A DNA stretch of 64,000 nucleotides from a virus, in the IMG/VR virus record IMGVR_UViG_3300044625_001067, positions 159,473-223,472 of that record; one strand, given 5' to 3'. This document shows, one piece after another, positions 1 through 7,056 of the stretch (position 1 is its first letter; each line of letters opens with the position of its first letter). The notes below the pieces were generated by a model. The model worked only from the letters and a program-made list of their open reading frames with translations, did no database searches and was not told the origin of the DNA. The position numbers and the translations under genes were made by a program.

Positions 1-318
1 TACGACCCCTCCTACCTTCACTTATTTGCGATTGAGCCTCAGACCGAGAAGATTTTATCCACCTACATTAACTCCAAACTCCGTAATAAGGTGGTTAAGC
101 TTGAAGACACAATATACGACCAAGGGCAGAAACTTTGGACGCTAGGGCGAAACCTTGAGAAGTCCCAGAATGATGCTCGTGCCTTAGCAAACTCCCTTAA
201 GGTTACTGAAGGGAGGTTAGAACGGTACAGAAAAGAACCGCTGCTCAAGAGACTATGGATTGCCCTTCGACTCCGGCAAGACGGTTCTAACTGTGCGACC
301 TTGATGCCACACTTTTAA
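1..318 (+). CDS. Hypothetical protein, 5'-truncated by window edge
   Basis: The frame is open from base 1 to a TAA at 316-318, so the real start lies upstream. The visible 105 residues are mostly charged and helical, with a heptad-like stretch around the middle (EDTIYDQGQKL...EKSQNDARALANSL) suggesting a short coiled coil, and a basic tail (YRKEPLLKRLW). A GTG at 91 could serve as an internal start, but the upstream part is equally protein-like. I do not recognise the family. Confidence 0.55.
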   Translation, partial: YDPSYLHLFAIEPQTEKILSTYINSKLRNKVVKLEDTIYDQGQKLWTLGRNLEKSQNDARALANSLKVTEGRLERYRKEPLLKRLWIALRLRQDGSNCATLMPHF

Positions 319-348
319 CTCATTTGAGCAAACACCGAAGGTTCTAGT

Positions 349-540
349 ATGGAAGAAACTGACTACAAGACAGAGTATATGAGAATTTCAACCCTTGTCG
401 GGTCGCAATTCCCAGAATGCGAAGTTACTACGCCAGATATGGTAATACTTTTGATACACGAAAACGACACGTTGCGTATGGCACTAAATTTACCCACGAG
501 ACGTGAGGTTCTTTCCAAACTTGACAAGTTTTACGAATGA
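349..540 (+). CDS. Small hypothetical protein (63 aa)
   Basis: ATG start at 349; the stop overlaps the next gene by 4 nt (ATGA), the usual sign of translational coupling in this region. The protein is acidic and predicted helical (starts MEETDYKTEYMRIS). No family recognised. Confidence 0.6.
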   Translation: MEETDYKTEYMRISTLVGSQFPECEVTTPDMVILLIHENDTLRMALNLPTRREVLSKLDKFYE

Positions 541-1256
541 CAAACCGAGAAGAAAGAATTAAACTCCAAACAACCGTTACAGCAGTGATTCATCAGGAAG
601 GCCCATGGTGGGTGGGCCGGACTGAAGAGATTCCAAGGGTGGTTGCCCGGTGGCGTACTAGTGCGGGGTGTTTACACTACCTTGAGAAGGCGCTACGTGG
701 TGAATCAGCGAGTACACTTGACAGCTGGTCACCACAACCACAAACCCTTGAGCAAGTTGACGAAGGACTGCGCACAGCGTTTCGAGAGTCCCTAAAAGAG
801 TGGGCTTTGACTAAAGATGATGTCCCCCTTATTGGACCGAGAGTGTCTAATCCACTTGAACAAAATTCCGACGCAATGACTCAGCACAATCCGATTGAAG
901 TCCCCGACGAACTAGTTCATAGTTGGTGGCCTAGCGAGGGGTATTATGAGCGAGATGGTGATCTAAACATCCTCGCCGACAAAGCCGCACAATGGGGCGC
1001 CGACCAGGAGCTTGCTGCTTGCTGCGACTGGTTGCGCCTCCAAGAAGATCCTCAGTTTAGTTCCGACGACGGGTGGGTGGGTAAAGACCAGGAACTTCGT
1101 GAAGCACGCAGGCCCAACGTACCTACACTTAATGAAATCGCCCTGCAATTCATGGGGACTATTGTGAAAGACGGACGGTACCTACCCGAGATTACAAGCA
1201 CTATTGTGAAAGCTTTGATAGAAGGTGGCAAAGCTCTAAAAGAGCTCAATGGCTGA
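537..1256 (+). CDS. Hypothetical cyanophage-type protein (239 aa)
   Basis: Soluble, acidic, Trp-rich protein whose start overlaps the preceding stop and whose end overlaps the next gene by 8 nt. Around residues 152-165 it contains AAQWGADQELAACCDWL, a motif I recognise from small uncharacterised proteins of cyanophages (W-G-A-D-Q-E-L-x-A-C-C-x-W). No catalytic motif is evident. Function unknown. Confidence 0.7.
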   Translation: MTNREERIKLQTTVTAVIHQEGPWWVGRTEEIPRVVARWRTSAGCLHYLEKALRGESASTLDSWSPQPQTLEQVDEGLRTAFRESLKEWALTKDDVPLIGPRVSNPLEQNSDAMTQHNPIEVPDELVHSWWPSEGYYERDGDLNILADKAAQWGADQELAACCDWLRLQEDPQFSSDDGWVGKDQELREARRPNVPTLNEIALQFMGTIVKDGRYLPEITSTIVKALIEGGKALKELNG

Positions 1257-1485
1257 TAGATTGTACAAACAGGGGTGCCCGTGCTTTTATTGTGTCAAGG
1301 AAAGGGCAAACGCCACAGCGCAACCTTTGGTTCACCCTATGGCCGTTTGTCCAACTTGCGGCAACAAAAGGTGTCCAAAAGGAACTCACCACTCGTTCAA
1401 CTGCAGCGGAAGCAACGAAGCAGGGCAGTTGGGAAGCCGCTACACCTTACCTAGCATTACACACACTAACCTTTCTCCAGCATGA
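1249..1485 (+). CDS. Zinc-ribbon-like small protein (78 aa)
   Basis: Two clusters of metal-binding residues are visible: CPCFYC near residue 10 and CPTCGNKRCP...H..NC in the second half, followed by GSNEAGQ. The second cluster is the widespread phage small-protein pattern CPxCGNKRCP-(x)-H. It probably binds zinc; the biological role is unknown. It overlaps both neighbours (8 nt upstream, 4 nt downstream). Confidence 0.7.
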   Translation: MADRLYKQGCPCFYCVKERANATAQPLVHPMAVCPTCGNKRCPKGTHHSFNCSGSNEAGQLGSRYTLPSITHTNLSPA

Positions 1486-1691
1486 CGACGCAAGTACCCG
1501 TACCCTTTACCGAGCGGTACCCTGGACCGGAAGACTGTAGTACAAACGGGGAGTTTTGGGTGTTTTGCCCAGGAATCGGTTGTAGAGATTGTTGGACACT
1601 CATGCGGTACGACAGCCAGAACTTAGAATCTCGAGAGAAATACGGTCTCACTCATTGGTTGCCATACAACTCAATACCCTGCCCTGTTTAA
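1482..1691 (+). CDS. DUF551-like small protein (69 aa)
   Basis: The order of motifs, V-P-F-T-E-R-Y-P-G-P-E-D-C at the N-terminus and T-H-W-L-P-Y near the C-terminus, is the signature of the DUF551-type proteins common in phages (V-S-x-R-L-P ... T-H-W-x-P). Extra Cys residues (CPGIGCRDC) are unusual for the family. It is followed directly by a second, longer member of the same family. Function unknown. Confidence 0.65.
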   Translation: MTTQVPVPFTERYPGPEDCSTNGEFWVFCPGIGCRDCWTLMRYDSQNLESREKYGLTHWLPYNSIPCPV

Positions 1692-1692
1692 G

Positions 1693-2058
1693 ATGAACTT
1701 GCGTGACGCACGAGAGAAAGCCTTGCAGATTTCTGCTGAAACTGAGCATGGCTTATTGAAGGATAGAGAAGCTGAGAGTAAGCTCTACAGAGCTGCTCCC
1801 GGTGAAACCTTTGACCCTGTAAGTGTTTCTGACCGTCTACCTAAACTTTCCGATTCTGACGCCGAAGAACTATGTTGGTGGTGGAGAACCGACGCCGACG
1901 GGTCAGCAGTTGAGGGTATGTGGGAAATGCTACAATTTGACTGGCCAGTTAGAAAATATAACCTCTCAGGGAGCGGTTACAACTACACACACTGGCTGCC
2001 ACACTGGGCCATTGTAAATCCTAATGCCTCCTTAGTTAAAGAACATGGCAAACAATAG
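1693..2058 (+). CDS. DUF551-like protein (121 aa)
   Basis: An N-terminal 40-residue extension precedes a DUF551-type core: VSVSDRLPKL, then CWWW, then YTHWLPHWAI. It is a probable paralogue of the gene immediately upstream (1482-1691), giving a tandem pair. It starts 1 nt after the preceding stop and overlaps the next gene by 14 nt. Function unknown. Confidence 0.65.
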   Translation: MNLRDAREKALQISAETEHGLLKDREAESKLYRAAPGETFDPVSVSDRLPKLSDSDAEELCWWWRTDADGSAVEGMWEMLQFDWPVRKYNLSGSGYNYTHWLPHWAIVNPNASLVKEHGKQ

Positions 2059-2245
2059 ACAATGCTCAACTTGTTTTTACTCAGTTTCTACCCTAGTTAT
2101 AAACCCTGTACTAGCCTCGATTCCTAACACACACGGCCTGGTAGCGGAACGAATTTCCACAAAGTGCCACATACAAGGTCCACCGAAGGAAGTCAATGCC
2201 GATAAAGATTGGTTCTACCAGTGGCGATCCAGAGACCGCATATGA
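2045..2245 (+). CDS. Small Cys-containing protein (66 aa)
   Basis: Starts MANNRQCSTCFYS and has a later Cys-His pair (TKCHIQGPP), so C-x2-C ... C-x-H could bind a metal. The layout resembles the protein encoded at 3060-3287 (CGSCVYY ... C ... C). It sits in the overlapping early operon. Function unknown. Confidence 0.6.
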   Translation: MANNRQCSTCFYSVSTLVINPVLASIPNTHGLVAERISTKCHIQGPPKEVNADKDWFYQWRSRDRI

Positions 2246-2334
2246 AAAAGGCGACGAACTTTACCGGAAAAATCCCAAGCTATACTACCGGCATAGTTAA
2301 CCGTAGACCCCCATGCTCGCCCTACTTGCCGTAA
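2242..2334 (+). CDS. Possible 30-aa peptide
   Basis: ATG overlaps the preceding TGA as ATGA; the frame runs 30 codons to TAA and encodes a basic peptide (MKKATNFTGKIPSY...). The only support is the coupled start. The same DNA carries promoter-like -10 hexamers, so the reading frame may be incidental. Confidence 0.25.
   Translation: MKKATNFTGKIPSYTTGIVNRRPPCSPYLP
2281..2297 (+). promoter_or_regulatory. Possible early promoter (-10 elements)
   Basis: Contains TATACT (2281-2286) and CATAGT (2292-2297). The second lies in CCGGCATAGTT, matching the -10 contexts at 3018 (CCGGCATACTT) and 6161 (CCGGTATAGTT). No clear -35. It would drive the small membrane protein gene at 2313. Confidence 0.4.
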
Positions 2335-2492
2335 CTTACCTGCTTGTGGGCTTTGCAAGGCTCCTTTCCGCACTCCCAGACTACGATCTACCGGTTATCG
2401 GGCACAGAGTAAGAATTTTGGACGTCTGTGGTCACGTTTTACTCTGGCCCTGCCCAGCAACCGCAAAGTTTCTAAGGAAGCTACGCCGTTGA
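2313..2492 (+). CDS. Small membrane protein (59 aa)
   Basis: ATG at 2313, TGA at 2490-2492. The N-terminus (MLALLAVTYLLVGFARLL) is a strong hydrophobic segment, and a second hydrophobic patch (CGHVLLWPCPA) precedes a basic C-terminus (KFLRKLRR). One or two membrane segments are likely. It fills what would otherwise be a gap between 2245 and 2551, just downstream of promoter-like hexamers. Function unknown. Confidence 0.5.
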   Translation: MLALLAVTYLLVGFARLLSALPDYDLPVIGHRVRILDVCGHVLLWPCPATAKFLRKLRR

Positions 2493-2550
2493 CCCGCTGA
2501 TCCGGAACCTGGCTCCGCTCATTTAAACTTGAACACCACTAGACCCCAAG

Positions 2551-2934
2551 ATGAACGAAAAAACACCTCTACAGCAACTCCAAGAATGGCAAGAGCTTTG
2601 TGACCACTTTCGAACCTTGCACACGAAAGGTGTCGCTGCCCCCGAAAACTCACTGAGTGTTGGAGTTGAGGGGTACATAGATCCTCTTTCCAGGGAAACC
2701 ACACTAGAAGCAGGGTGGACCCTAAATGGAAAGAAATTCACACGATCTACAACTTTCTCAACCATTTTATCGGAGTACAAAAACGGGCGGTGTGAGGAGA
2801 GTGCAGAAGCCGTTTCAAGACTCGCCGGACTAATTGCTAAAGATGTCACAAGGGGGCTCGAAGAAGAAATGTACCGTCTTTTGCTGTCGTCTCCCAATTC
2901 AGTCCTACCTCGAAACTTTGCGCCACCGGAATAG
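2551..2934 (+). CDS. Hypothetical protein (127 aa)
   Basis: Helical, mildly acidic protein starting MNEKTPLQQLQEWQELCDHF. No motif recognised. It ends about 50 nt before the inverted repeat and -10 at 2983-3023, so it probably closes a small transcription unit. Confidence 0.6.
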   Translation: MNEKTPLQQLQEWQELCDHFRTLHTKGVAAPENSLSVGVEGYIDPLSRETTLEAGWTLNGKKFTRSTTFSTILSEYKNGRCEESAEAVSRLAGLIAKDVTRGLEEEMYRLLLSSPNSVLPRNFAPPE

Positions 2935-2982
2935 TCCTGTGTCCTTCCCTGTGTAAAGTACGGTTGACCGTTTACTTCGAGA

Positions 2983-3023
2983 CGGTTTCCCGCCTTTACT
3001 TCCCTGGTGAAAACCGGCATACT
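2983..3023 (+). promoter_or_regulatory. Early promoter with flanking inverted repeat
   Basis: CGGTTT (2983-2988) and AAACCG (3011-3016) form an inverted repeat; one base later comes the -10 CATACT (3018-3023). A TTTACT hexamer lies about 17 nt upstream of the -10, inside the loop. The layout matches that at 6126-6166. It precedes the gene at 3060. Confidence 0.55.
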
Positions 3024-3059
3024 TAGTGAAAGATGGCCTAACACGTGGGGGGCGAAGCA

Positions 3060-3287
3060 ATGAGCAAAAGCTGCGGGTCTTGTGTCTACTACACCAAGTG
3101 GAAAAAAGATTCCCTTGTGCAATCAAACGGCGGTGAAGGAGGTGAGTTAGCATCGGGACTGTGTGAGTTTCTCGACACACGCACAAAGCCCGACTGGGGT
3201 CACAGCTGCCCACACTGGGTTGGTAAGCGATACGACCGGACCTCCTTGAAAAGGCAAACACTGAGCGAAATCAACGAGAATGATTAA
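3060..3287 (+). CDS. Small zinc-finger-like protein (75 aa)
   Basis: The ATG at 3060 is chosen over an in-frame GTG at 3045. The protein begins MSKSCGSCVYY and later has GLCEFLDTR and SCPHW, giving a C-x2-C...C...C-P-H arrangement likely to bind zinc. It overlaps the next gene by 8 nt and is the first gene after the promoter at 2983-3023. Confidence 0.6.
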   Translation: MSKSCGSCVYYTKWKKDSLVQSNGGEGGELASGLCEFLDTRTKPDWGHSCPHWVGKRYDRTSLKRQTLSEINEND

Positions 3288-3795
3288 CCGAACTTTGATA
3301 GCGAGAATCCAGAGCTACTACCCGAACTGGTTCCAGGACACGAATTGGAGTGACGAGGACGTTCTCGATGCCATTGCCATAGCAAAGCGTGTTGAGTCCG
3401 GAGAAGAAAAAACATATTCCTTTGAGGAAGCAATGGAAGATCTCGAACTCACCGGGGAACTTGGGTTGGTGACCCGCACCGAGAGGGGATTTGAGGTCAT
3501 TGACTTTCAAGATCTATACAACAAGGAGTGCAGCCTGCAACAAAGCTCCCTTGCCGTTTATTGGGAGCCAGGGACGTCTGCGGTTTGGTTGGGCCAAGGG
3601 GAAGATAGAATGCACCTTGGGGAAGAACAGGTTCAGTCCCTGGTTACTGTTTTGCAAAGGTGGCTGGACACAGGTTCTTTCATTCCCTACCCTACTACAG
3701 AAGTATCACCCCTCTCAAAACTTGCTGGGCGCCTTAAGAACATTTTTGGGCTTGCCTTAAGACCACTCAAATCACTTACAAACCGAAACCAATGA
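3280..3795 (+). CDS. Hypothetical protein (171 aa)
   Basis: Soluble acidic protein with a basic, helical C-terminus (SKLAGRLKNIFGLALRPLKSL) that could be amphipathic. ATG at 3280 overlaps the upstream gene by 8 nt; its stop overlaps the next start by 4 nt. No family recognised. Confidence 0.65.
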   Translation: MINRTLIARIQSYYPNWFQDTNWSDEDVLDAIAIAKRVESGEEKTYSFEEAMEDLELTGELGLVTRTERGFEVIDFQDLYNKECSLQQSSLAVYWEPGTSAVWLGQGEDRMHLGEEQVQSLVTVLQRWLDTGSFIPYPTTEVSPLSKLAGRLKNIFGLALRPLKSLTNRNQ

Positions 3796-4085
3796 CTTAC
3801 GATGAAAAGACCCTTCAGTGTATTAAAGAGATTGGGGAGAAGGTTGATCTTAGGTTGGTTCAGGAATTCACCCTTGAGCAAGAGAGCTTTTTAAGGGCCA
3901 TCCTGAAACAGGAAACCTTAGCAGCTTTGGACGAGGGATTAGCCCTTGCGGTTCAAATGATAAGGGAATCCCCACCTGGCTTAACTCGTGACCAACTGGC
4001 TAATTTAATTGAGAACTGTATTGGCGACAAAAGAGCCTTAGAAGTTGTTTTACCCTCACTGGATCTTTTAACGACCCTAGACTAG
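3792..4085 (+). CDS. Hypothetical protein (97 aa)
   Basis: All-helical, acidic protein (MTYDEKTLQCIKEIGEKVDL...). The start overlaps the preceding stop (ATGA). No recognisable motif. Confidence 0.6.
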   Translation: MTYDEKTLQCIKEIGEKVDLRLVQEFTLEQESFLRAILKQETLAALDEGLALAVQMIRESPPGLTRDQLANLIENCIGDKRALEVVLPSLDLLTTLD

Positions 4086-4107
4086 TTTAAAACCAAATGG
4101 AAGCTTA

Positions 4108-4308
4108 ATGACACTACACCCTTACAGCTATTACACAAAGCCCGAAGAGTGGCAAACGTGTTACACCAAGCATTCAGAAGACAGAGAGTCTCCGACTCTG
4201 TGTTACGAAGACCTAATTGACACCATTGTAGACCTTTACGAAAAGATCGCTAAGCTAGAGGCGAGGCTGGACCAAGAAGACACCTATAGGCACGAACAAA
4301 ATGACTGA
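4108..4308 (+). CDS. Hypothetical protein (66 aa)
   Basis: Tyr-rich N-terminus (MTLHPYSYYTKPEEWQ) followed by a short coiled-coil-like helix (IVDLYEKIAKLEARLDQED). It overlaps the next gene by 8 nt. No family recognised. Confidence 0.6.
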   Translation: MTLHPYSYYTKPEEWQTCYTKHSEDRESPTLCYEDLIDTIVDLYEKIAKLEARLDQEDTYRHEQND

Positions 4309-4588
4309 CGGGGACAAACTACTTGCTGACTACGACTCCGAAATTTACGGAGAATATACACCCCTGGAACCACTTACTGTTGCATCTCTAATTGAGAGTC
4401 ACAGACACTTAAGACAAAAAAACTTAGAGTGGCACGGGGCGTATAACGAAGCAGGAAGAGAAGGTTATGAGCAAGGTTACTCCTTTGGACTGAAGAAGGC
4501 AACAGAAGCCATGATCATGATCGAAGACCTTCGCAAAATGACTATTCAGGAACTTGCAAATCTAATCGGAGACGAGAATGCCTACTGA
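4301..4588 (+). CDS. Hypothetical protein (95 aa)
   Basis: Acidic helical protein with EGYEQGYSFGLKKATEAM near the middle, a G/Y-rich turn between helices seen in assorted small phage proteins. It overlaps the flanking genes by 8 and 11 nt. Function unknown. Confidence 0.6.
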   Translation: MTDGDKLLADYDSEIYGEYTPLEPLTVASLIESHRHLRQKNLEWHGAYNEAGREGYEQGYSFGLKKATEAMIMIEDLRKMTIQELANLIGDENAY

Positions 4589-4820
4589 GTCATCTGAGAG
4601 CCTAAGTCCTGATGCACAGTCAATAGACGATGCTTTTAACGGGTACCATGAGCTGGTGAATCGTCGTGTAAAGATTGCCGCCGTACTCCGCGCAATTGCT
4701 GAGCTGTGCGAGCCCGACCTTGTGTTCGGGTTAAAGACAATTCGCCAGGGGAAACTAATATCTCTTGCCATCGAACTTGAGGGGTCAACGTCTCTCATTA
4801 CACCTTCAAACAATGATTAA
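4578..4820 (+). CDS. Hypothetical protein (80 aa)
   Basis: Starts MPTESSESLSPDAQSIDDAF; a helical core contains CEPDLVFGLKTI. It overlaps both neighbours, the downstream one through ATGATTAA. No family recognised. Confidence 0.6.
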   Translation: MPTESSESLSPDAQSIDDAFNGYHELVNRRVKIAAVLRAIAELCEPDLVFGLKTIRQGKLISLAIELEGSTSLITPSNND

Positions 4821-5052
4821 AACTCAAATCTCTAGGTTTTCTCTGGTTCAAGAAACTGAACAAACAGGAGTACCTGAGGTCTGGCTTAACGAACTAGAAG
4901 AGACTTTACAGTCTTTATTTTTGACTACGGTCGAAGAGTTACAACGGTACCACGAAAGTGATGCCGACACCACGGCAAGCGACGAGCTTGCTCGGGTAAT
5001 CGTCACCAACAAAGTGATTGACTACCTTAATTCATTTAGTTCAGCTGAATGA
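4813..5052 (+). CDS. Hypothetical protein (79 aa), end of operon
   Basis: The ATG at 4813, which overlaps the preceding stop by 8 nt, is preferred to an upstream in-frame start at 4765 that would overlap it by 56 nt. The protein is acidic and helical. A Rho-independent terminator begins 11 nt after the stop, so this is the last gene of the unit. Confidence 0.6.
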   Translation: MIKTQISRFSLVQETEQTGVPEVWLNELEETLQSLFLTTVEELQRYHESDADTTASDELARVIVTNKVIDYLNSFSSAE

Positions 5053-5063
5053 GCTAAAACACT

Positions 5064-5086
5064 AGCCCCTTAACGGGGGCTTTTTT
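5064..5086 (+). terminator. Rho-independent terminator
   Basis: AGCCCC (5064-5069) pairs with GGGGCT (5076-5081) around a short loop and is followed by a T6 tract. It ends the first early operon. Confidence 0.85.
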
Positions 5087-5144
5087 GTCCAGCAATTCCG
5101 CTGACACAGACTCCTCCTATGACTCAAACACACTAACATAAGAT

Positions 5145-5210
5145 AATGGTAACCGCAGAAGTTTACGCAGCAGCACAAAAGAAAGCTAGCATTCGGGGGC
5201 ACAATGGCTG
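5145..5210 (+). CDS. Possible 21-aa leader peptide
   Basis: ATG at 5145 opens a 21-codon frame (MVTAEVYAAAQKKASIRGHNG) that overlaps the start of the next gene at 5204. It could be a coupling leader; nothing beyond the overlap supports it. Confidence 0.25.
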
Positions 5211-5434
5211 AGAAAACTTTTCCGCTACAAGTAGTTGGGGTTGAGTATGAATGCGACGAGTGTGAAAGTGGAACAATGCAGCCTTACGGCACCGTTGCCT
5301 GGCTAACTGAACCCCTACAATACCCGCACAGGTGCTCAACCTGCGGAGCAACTAGGGGGCTTCCCGAGAAGTACCCCACCGTGCGTCACTTACGCATACT
5401 ACCCGTCGATGACATTCCTGTTGATGAATGGTGA
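5204..5434 (+). CDS. Zinc-ribbon protein (76 aa)
   Basis: Two Cys pairs, CDECESGTM near residue 18 and HRCSTCGATRGLPEKYP near residue 45, form a zinc ribbon. The tail PEKYPTVRHL is a pattern I recognise from small cyanophage and cyanobacterial proteins. It may bind nucleic acid or a protein partner; role unknown. First substantial gene after the terminator at 5064. Confidence 0.7.
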   Translation: MAEKTFPLQVVGVEYECDECESGTMQPYGTVAWLTEPLQYPHRCSTCGATRGLPEKYPTVRHLRILPVDDIPVDEW

Positions 5435-5439
5435 AGTAA

Positions 5440-5799
5440 ATGAGTAGCATCCCTGGTCTCACCCTTGAGTCCTACGTAATGTGGAACCATAATCTTGTCG
5501 TTATTGGGTATCTCAGTGCAAACACATCTCTTCAGATTGCTGAAGCACTCGGAGTAAACACCCGCAGGGTAAGCCTATCCAAGGCGCAATTTGACACGAT
5601 CCTCGCGATTTACGAACCGTACCGAACAACCGTGGAGACCCGGTTGGAAGACTTTGACGAAGAGACTCAGTCGTGGCGAACCTACGCTGGTTCCTGCTTC
5701 AATGACATAGAGGACGCCATTGGAGACGAGGTGTCACTGACTTTACACAATTTTTCTACTGAGAGGGCCATGAAACAACTGCCAGGCGACAATGTTTGA
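5440..5799 (+). CDS. Hypothetical protein (119 aa)
   Basis: Mixed alpha/beta protein with an ALGVNTRRVSLSKAQFDTI segment; acidic overall. It begins 6 nt after the preceding stop, and its last 8 nt overlap a tiny membrane protein gene. No family recognised. Confidence 0.6.
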   Translation: MSSIPGLTLESYVMWNHNLVVIGYLSANTSLQIAEALGVNTRRVSLSKAQFDTILAIYEPYRTTVETRLEDFDEETQSWRTYAGSCFNDIEDAIGDEVSLTLHNFSTERAMKQLPGDNV

Positions 5800-5884
5800 A
5801 ATTTTGTACCCAACTCTGGGCACGATTGCCAGTTGTTTCTTGCTGTCCATTCTAATTATCAACTTTCTGGGAATAAATGACTAA
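5792..5884 (+). CDS. Tiny single-span membrane protein (30 aa)
   Basis: ATG at 5792 and TAA at 5882-5884 encode a peptide almost entirely made of one transmembrane segment (TIASCFLLSILIINFLG). Both ends overlap neighbours by 8 nt, which is typical of real genes in this operon. Function unknown. Confidence 0.5.
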   Translation: MFEILYPTLGTIASCFLLSILIINFLGIND

Positions 5885-6110
5885 GCACAAACTCAGCCCT
5901 GAAGCCGAAGCCGCATGGAACGCCTACTGCGATGTTGCAGACCGAATCGGAGTTTTTGAAGACACCGGGGAAGCACTAGCTGCTTTTCTTCGAGAACTGA
6001 TAACGCAGATTGAATTTCGAGGTGAACTCGGACTTACACCGCTTGGCGCACACGGGCACTACCAAGAGAAGTTGTACGCGATTGCAACTGAGTTGGATGG
6101 GTACGGTTAA
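5877..6110 (+). CDS. Hypothetical protein (77 aa)
   Basis: Helical acidic protein (MTKHKLSPEAEAAWNAYCDV...). It overlaps the tiny membrane protein gene and is the last gene before the promoter/inverted-repeat element at 6126. No family recognised. Confidence 0.6.
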   Translation: MTKHKLSPEAEAAWNAYCDVADRIGVFEDTGEALAAFLRELITQIEFRGELGLTPLGAHGHYQEKLYAIATELDGYG

Positions 6111-6125
6111 CCGCTTGCTCTGGGG

Positions 6126-6166
6126 CGGTTTCCCGGCTAGGTTTCTCGAAGGGAAACCGGTATAGT
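6126..6166 (+). promoter_or_regulatory. Early promoter with 9-bp inverted repeat
   Basis: CGGTTTCCC (6126-6134) is perfectly repeated in inverse at 6151-6159, separated by 16 nt. One base later lies TATAGT (6161-6166), a good sigma-70 -10. The -35 position falls in the loop (TAGGTT). It drives the gene at 6203. Confidence 0.6.
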
Positions 6167-6202
6167 TGCCTTATACGTACTCGCGCAGACTCAACTTTTA
6201 AC

Positions 6203-6979
6203 ATGCAACCGGCAGACTTTTACGTTCGACTTTCGAAGTCCATTGAGTGGCTCGGGTCTATTTCCTCCAACGGTGGTGTTCTTGAAACTATTTGTCCGGA
6301 AATCACGTTCGTCACATCCGCGCACGAGTTCCGGTCCGAAATCAGGCGCATAGCCAAACGGGACGACTTTCACTCTCCTGAAGAGGGTTGGCCCTGGAAA
6401 TGGAAAACCAGCGCATCTACCGACTTTTGCTATGTCTTTACGAAGGACCAAGTGGAGGTCTACAAGTTTGGCCGAAAGAGGTCTTTCACCGAAGACGACA
6501 CCGCCGTATACTCTAGCCGAAAAGACACTTGGTTCCCGGACATGTCGAGTGCTAAGAGCACGGTTAGCCTCTCCGGCACTAGTACTCCAAAACTAGAGTA
6601 TCTTGAGCTATCCGCAGAAGTGCGGTACTGGGGAGACGCGACAGTCAATGAGACGATTGATAAAGAGGGGACACTCATCCCTTTAAGGACCGGTAAATGT
6701 TGGACTCCAACAATTCGCCTGAAAGACGGCCAGGTAATGGAGTGGCCCTACGGAGTCACCGCCGAAATTTACTACAAAGTGTGCGACCAAGGTGAGTACT
6801 GGCTCAGAGACTCGGAGCACCGCTTATTTAAGTACCGTGGGGAGTACGTTCCTGACGAGTATTTGTGCAAAGGTGACGCGGGGTTCGGCGACTACATTAT
6901 CTTGTCTATCGACAAAGCCGGTAAAGTTCGAAACTGGTGGCGACCGAAATTCAAGGCGAACGAGTGGGAGGCTGTATGA
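6203..6979 (+). CDS. Hypothetical protein (258 aa)
   Basis: Beta-rich, aromatic-rich soluble protein. The C-terminal half includes an ISIDKAGKVRNWWRPKFKANEW segment. There is no membrane segment or catalytic signature. It stands alone behind the promoter at 6126-6166. Function unknown. Confidence 0.65.
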   Translation: MQPADFYVRLSKSIEWLGSISSNGGVLETICPEITFVTSAHEFRSEIRRIAKRDDFHSPEEGWPWKWKTSASTDFCYVFTKDQVEVYKFGRKRSFTEDDTAVYSSRKDTWFPDMSSAKSTVSLSGTSTPKLEYLELSAEVRYWGDATVNETIDKEGTLIPLRTGKCWTPTIRLKDGQVMEWPYGVTAEIYYKVCDQGEYWLRDSEHRLFKYRGEYVPDEYLCKGDAGFGDYIILSIDKAGKVRNWWRPKFKANEWEAV

Positions 6980-7041
6980 GCTATCCCACAGGTATTAAGG
7001 AAGATTGTCCCATAACATTTCGCCTAGCATTTTCTAGGTAA
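6976..7041 (+). CDS. Possible 21-aa peptide
   Basis: ATG overlaps the preceding TGA (ATGA) and opens MSYPTGIKEDCPITFRLAFSR. Only the coupled start supports it. Confidence 0.2.
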   Translation: MSYPTGIKEDCPITFRLAFSR

Positions 7042-7056
7042 CACTACTGCAACACA

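Noticed and set aside
2523-3122. Minus-strand open frame of 199 aa spanning two small genes and a promoter
   Set aside because: It would be the only minus-strand gene in the window and it covers conserved + strand signals.
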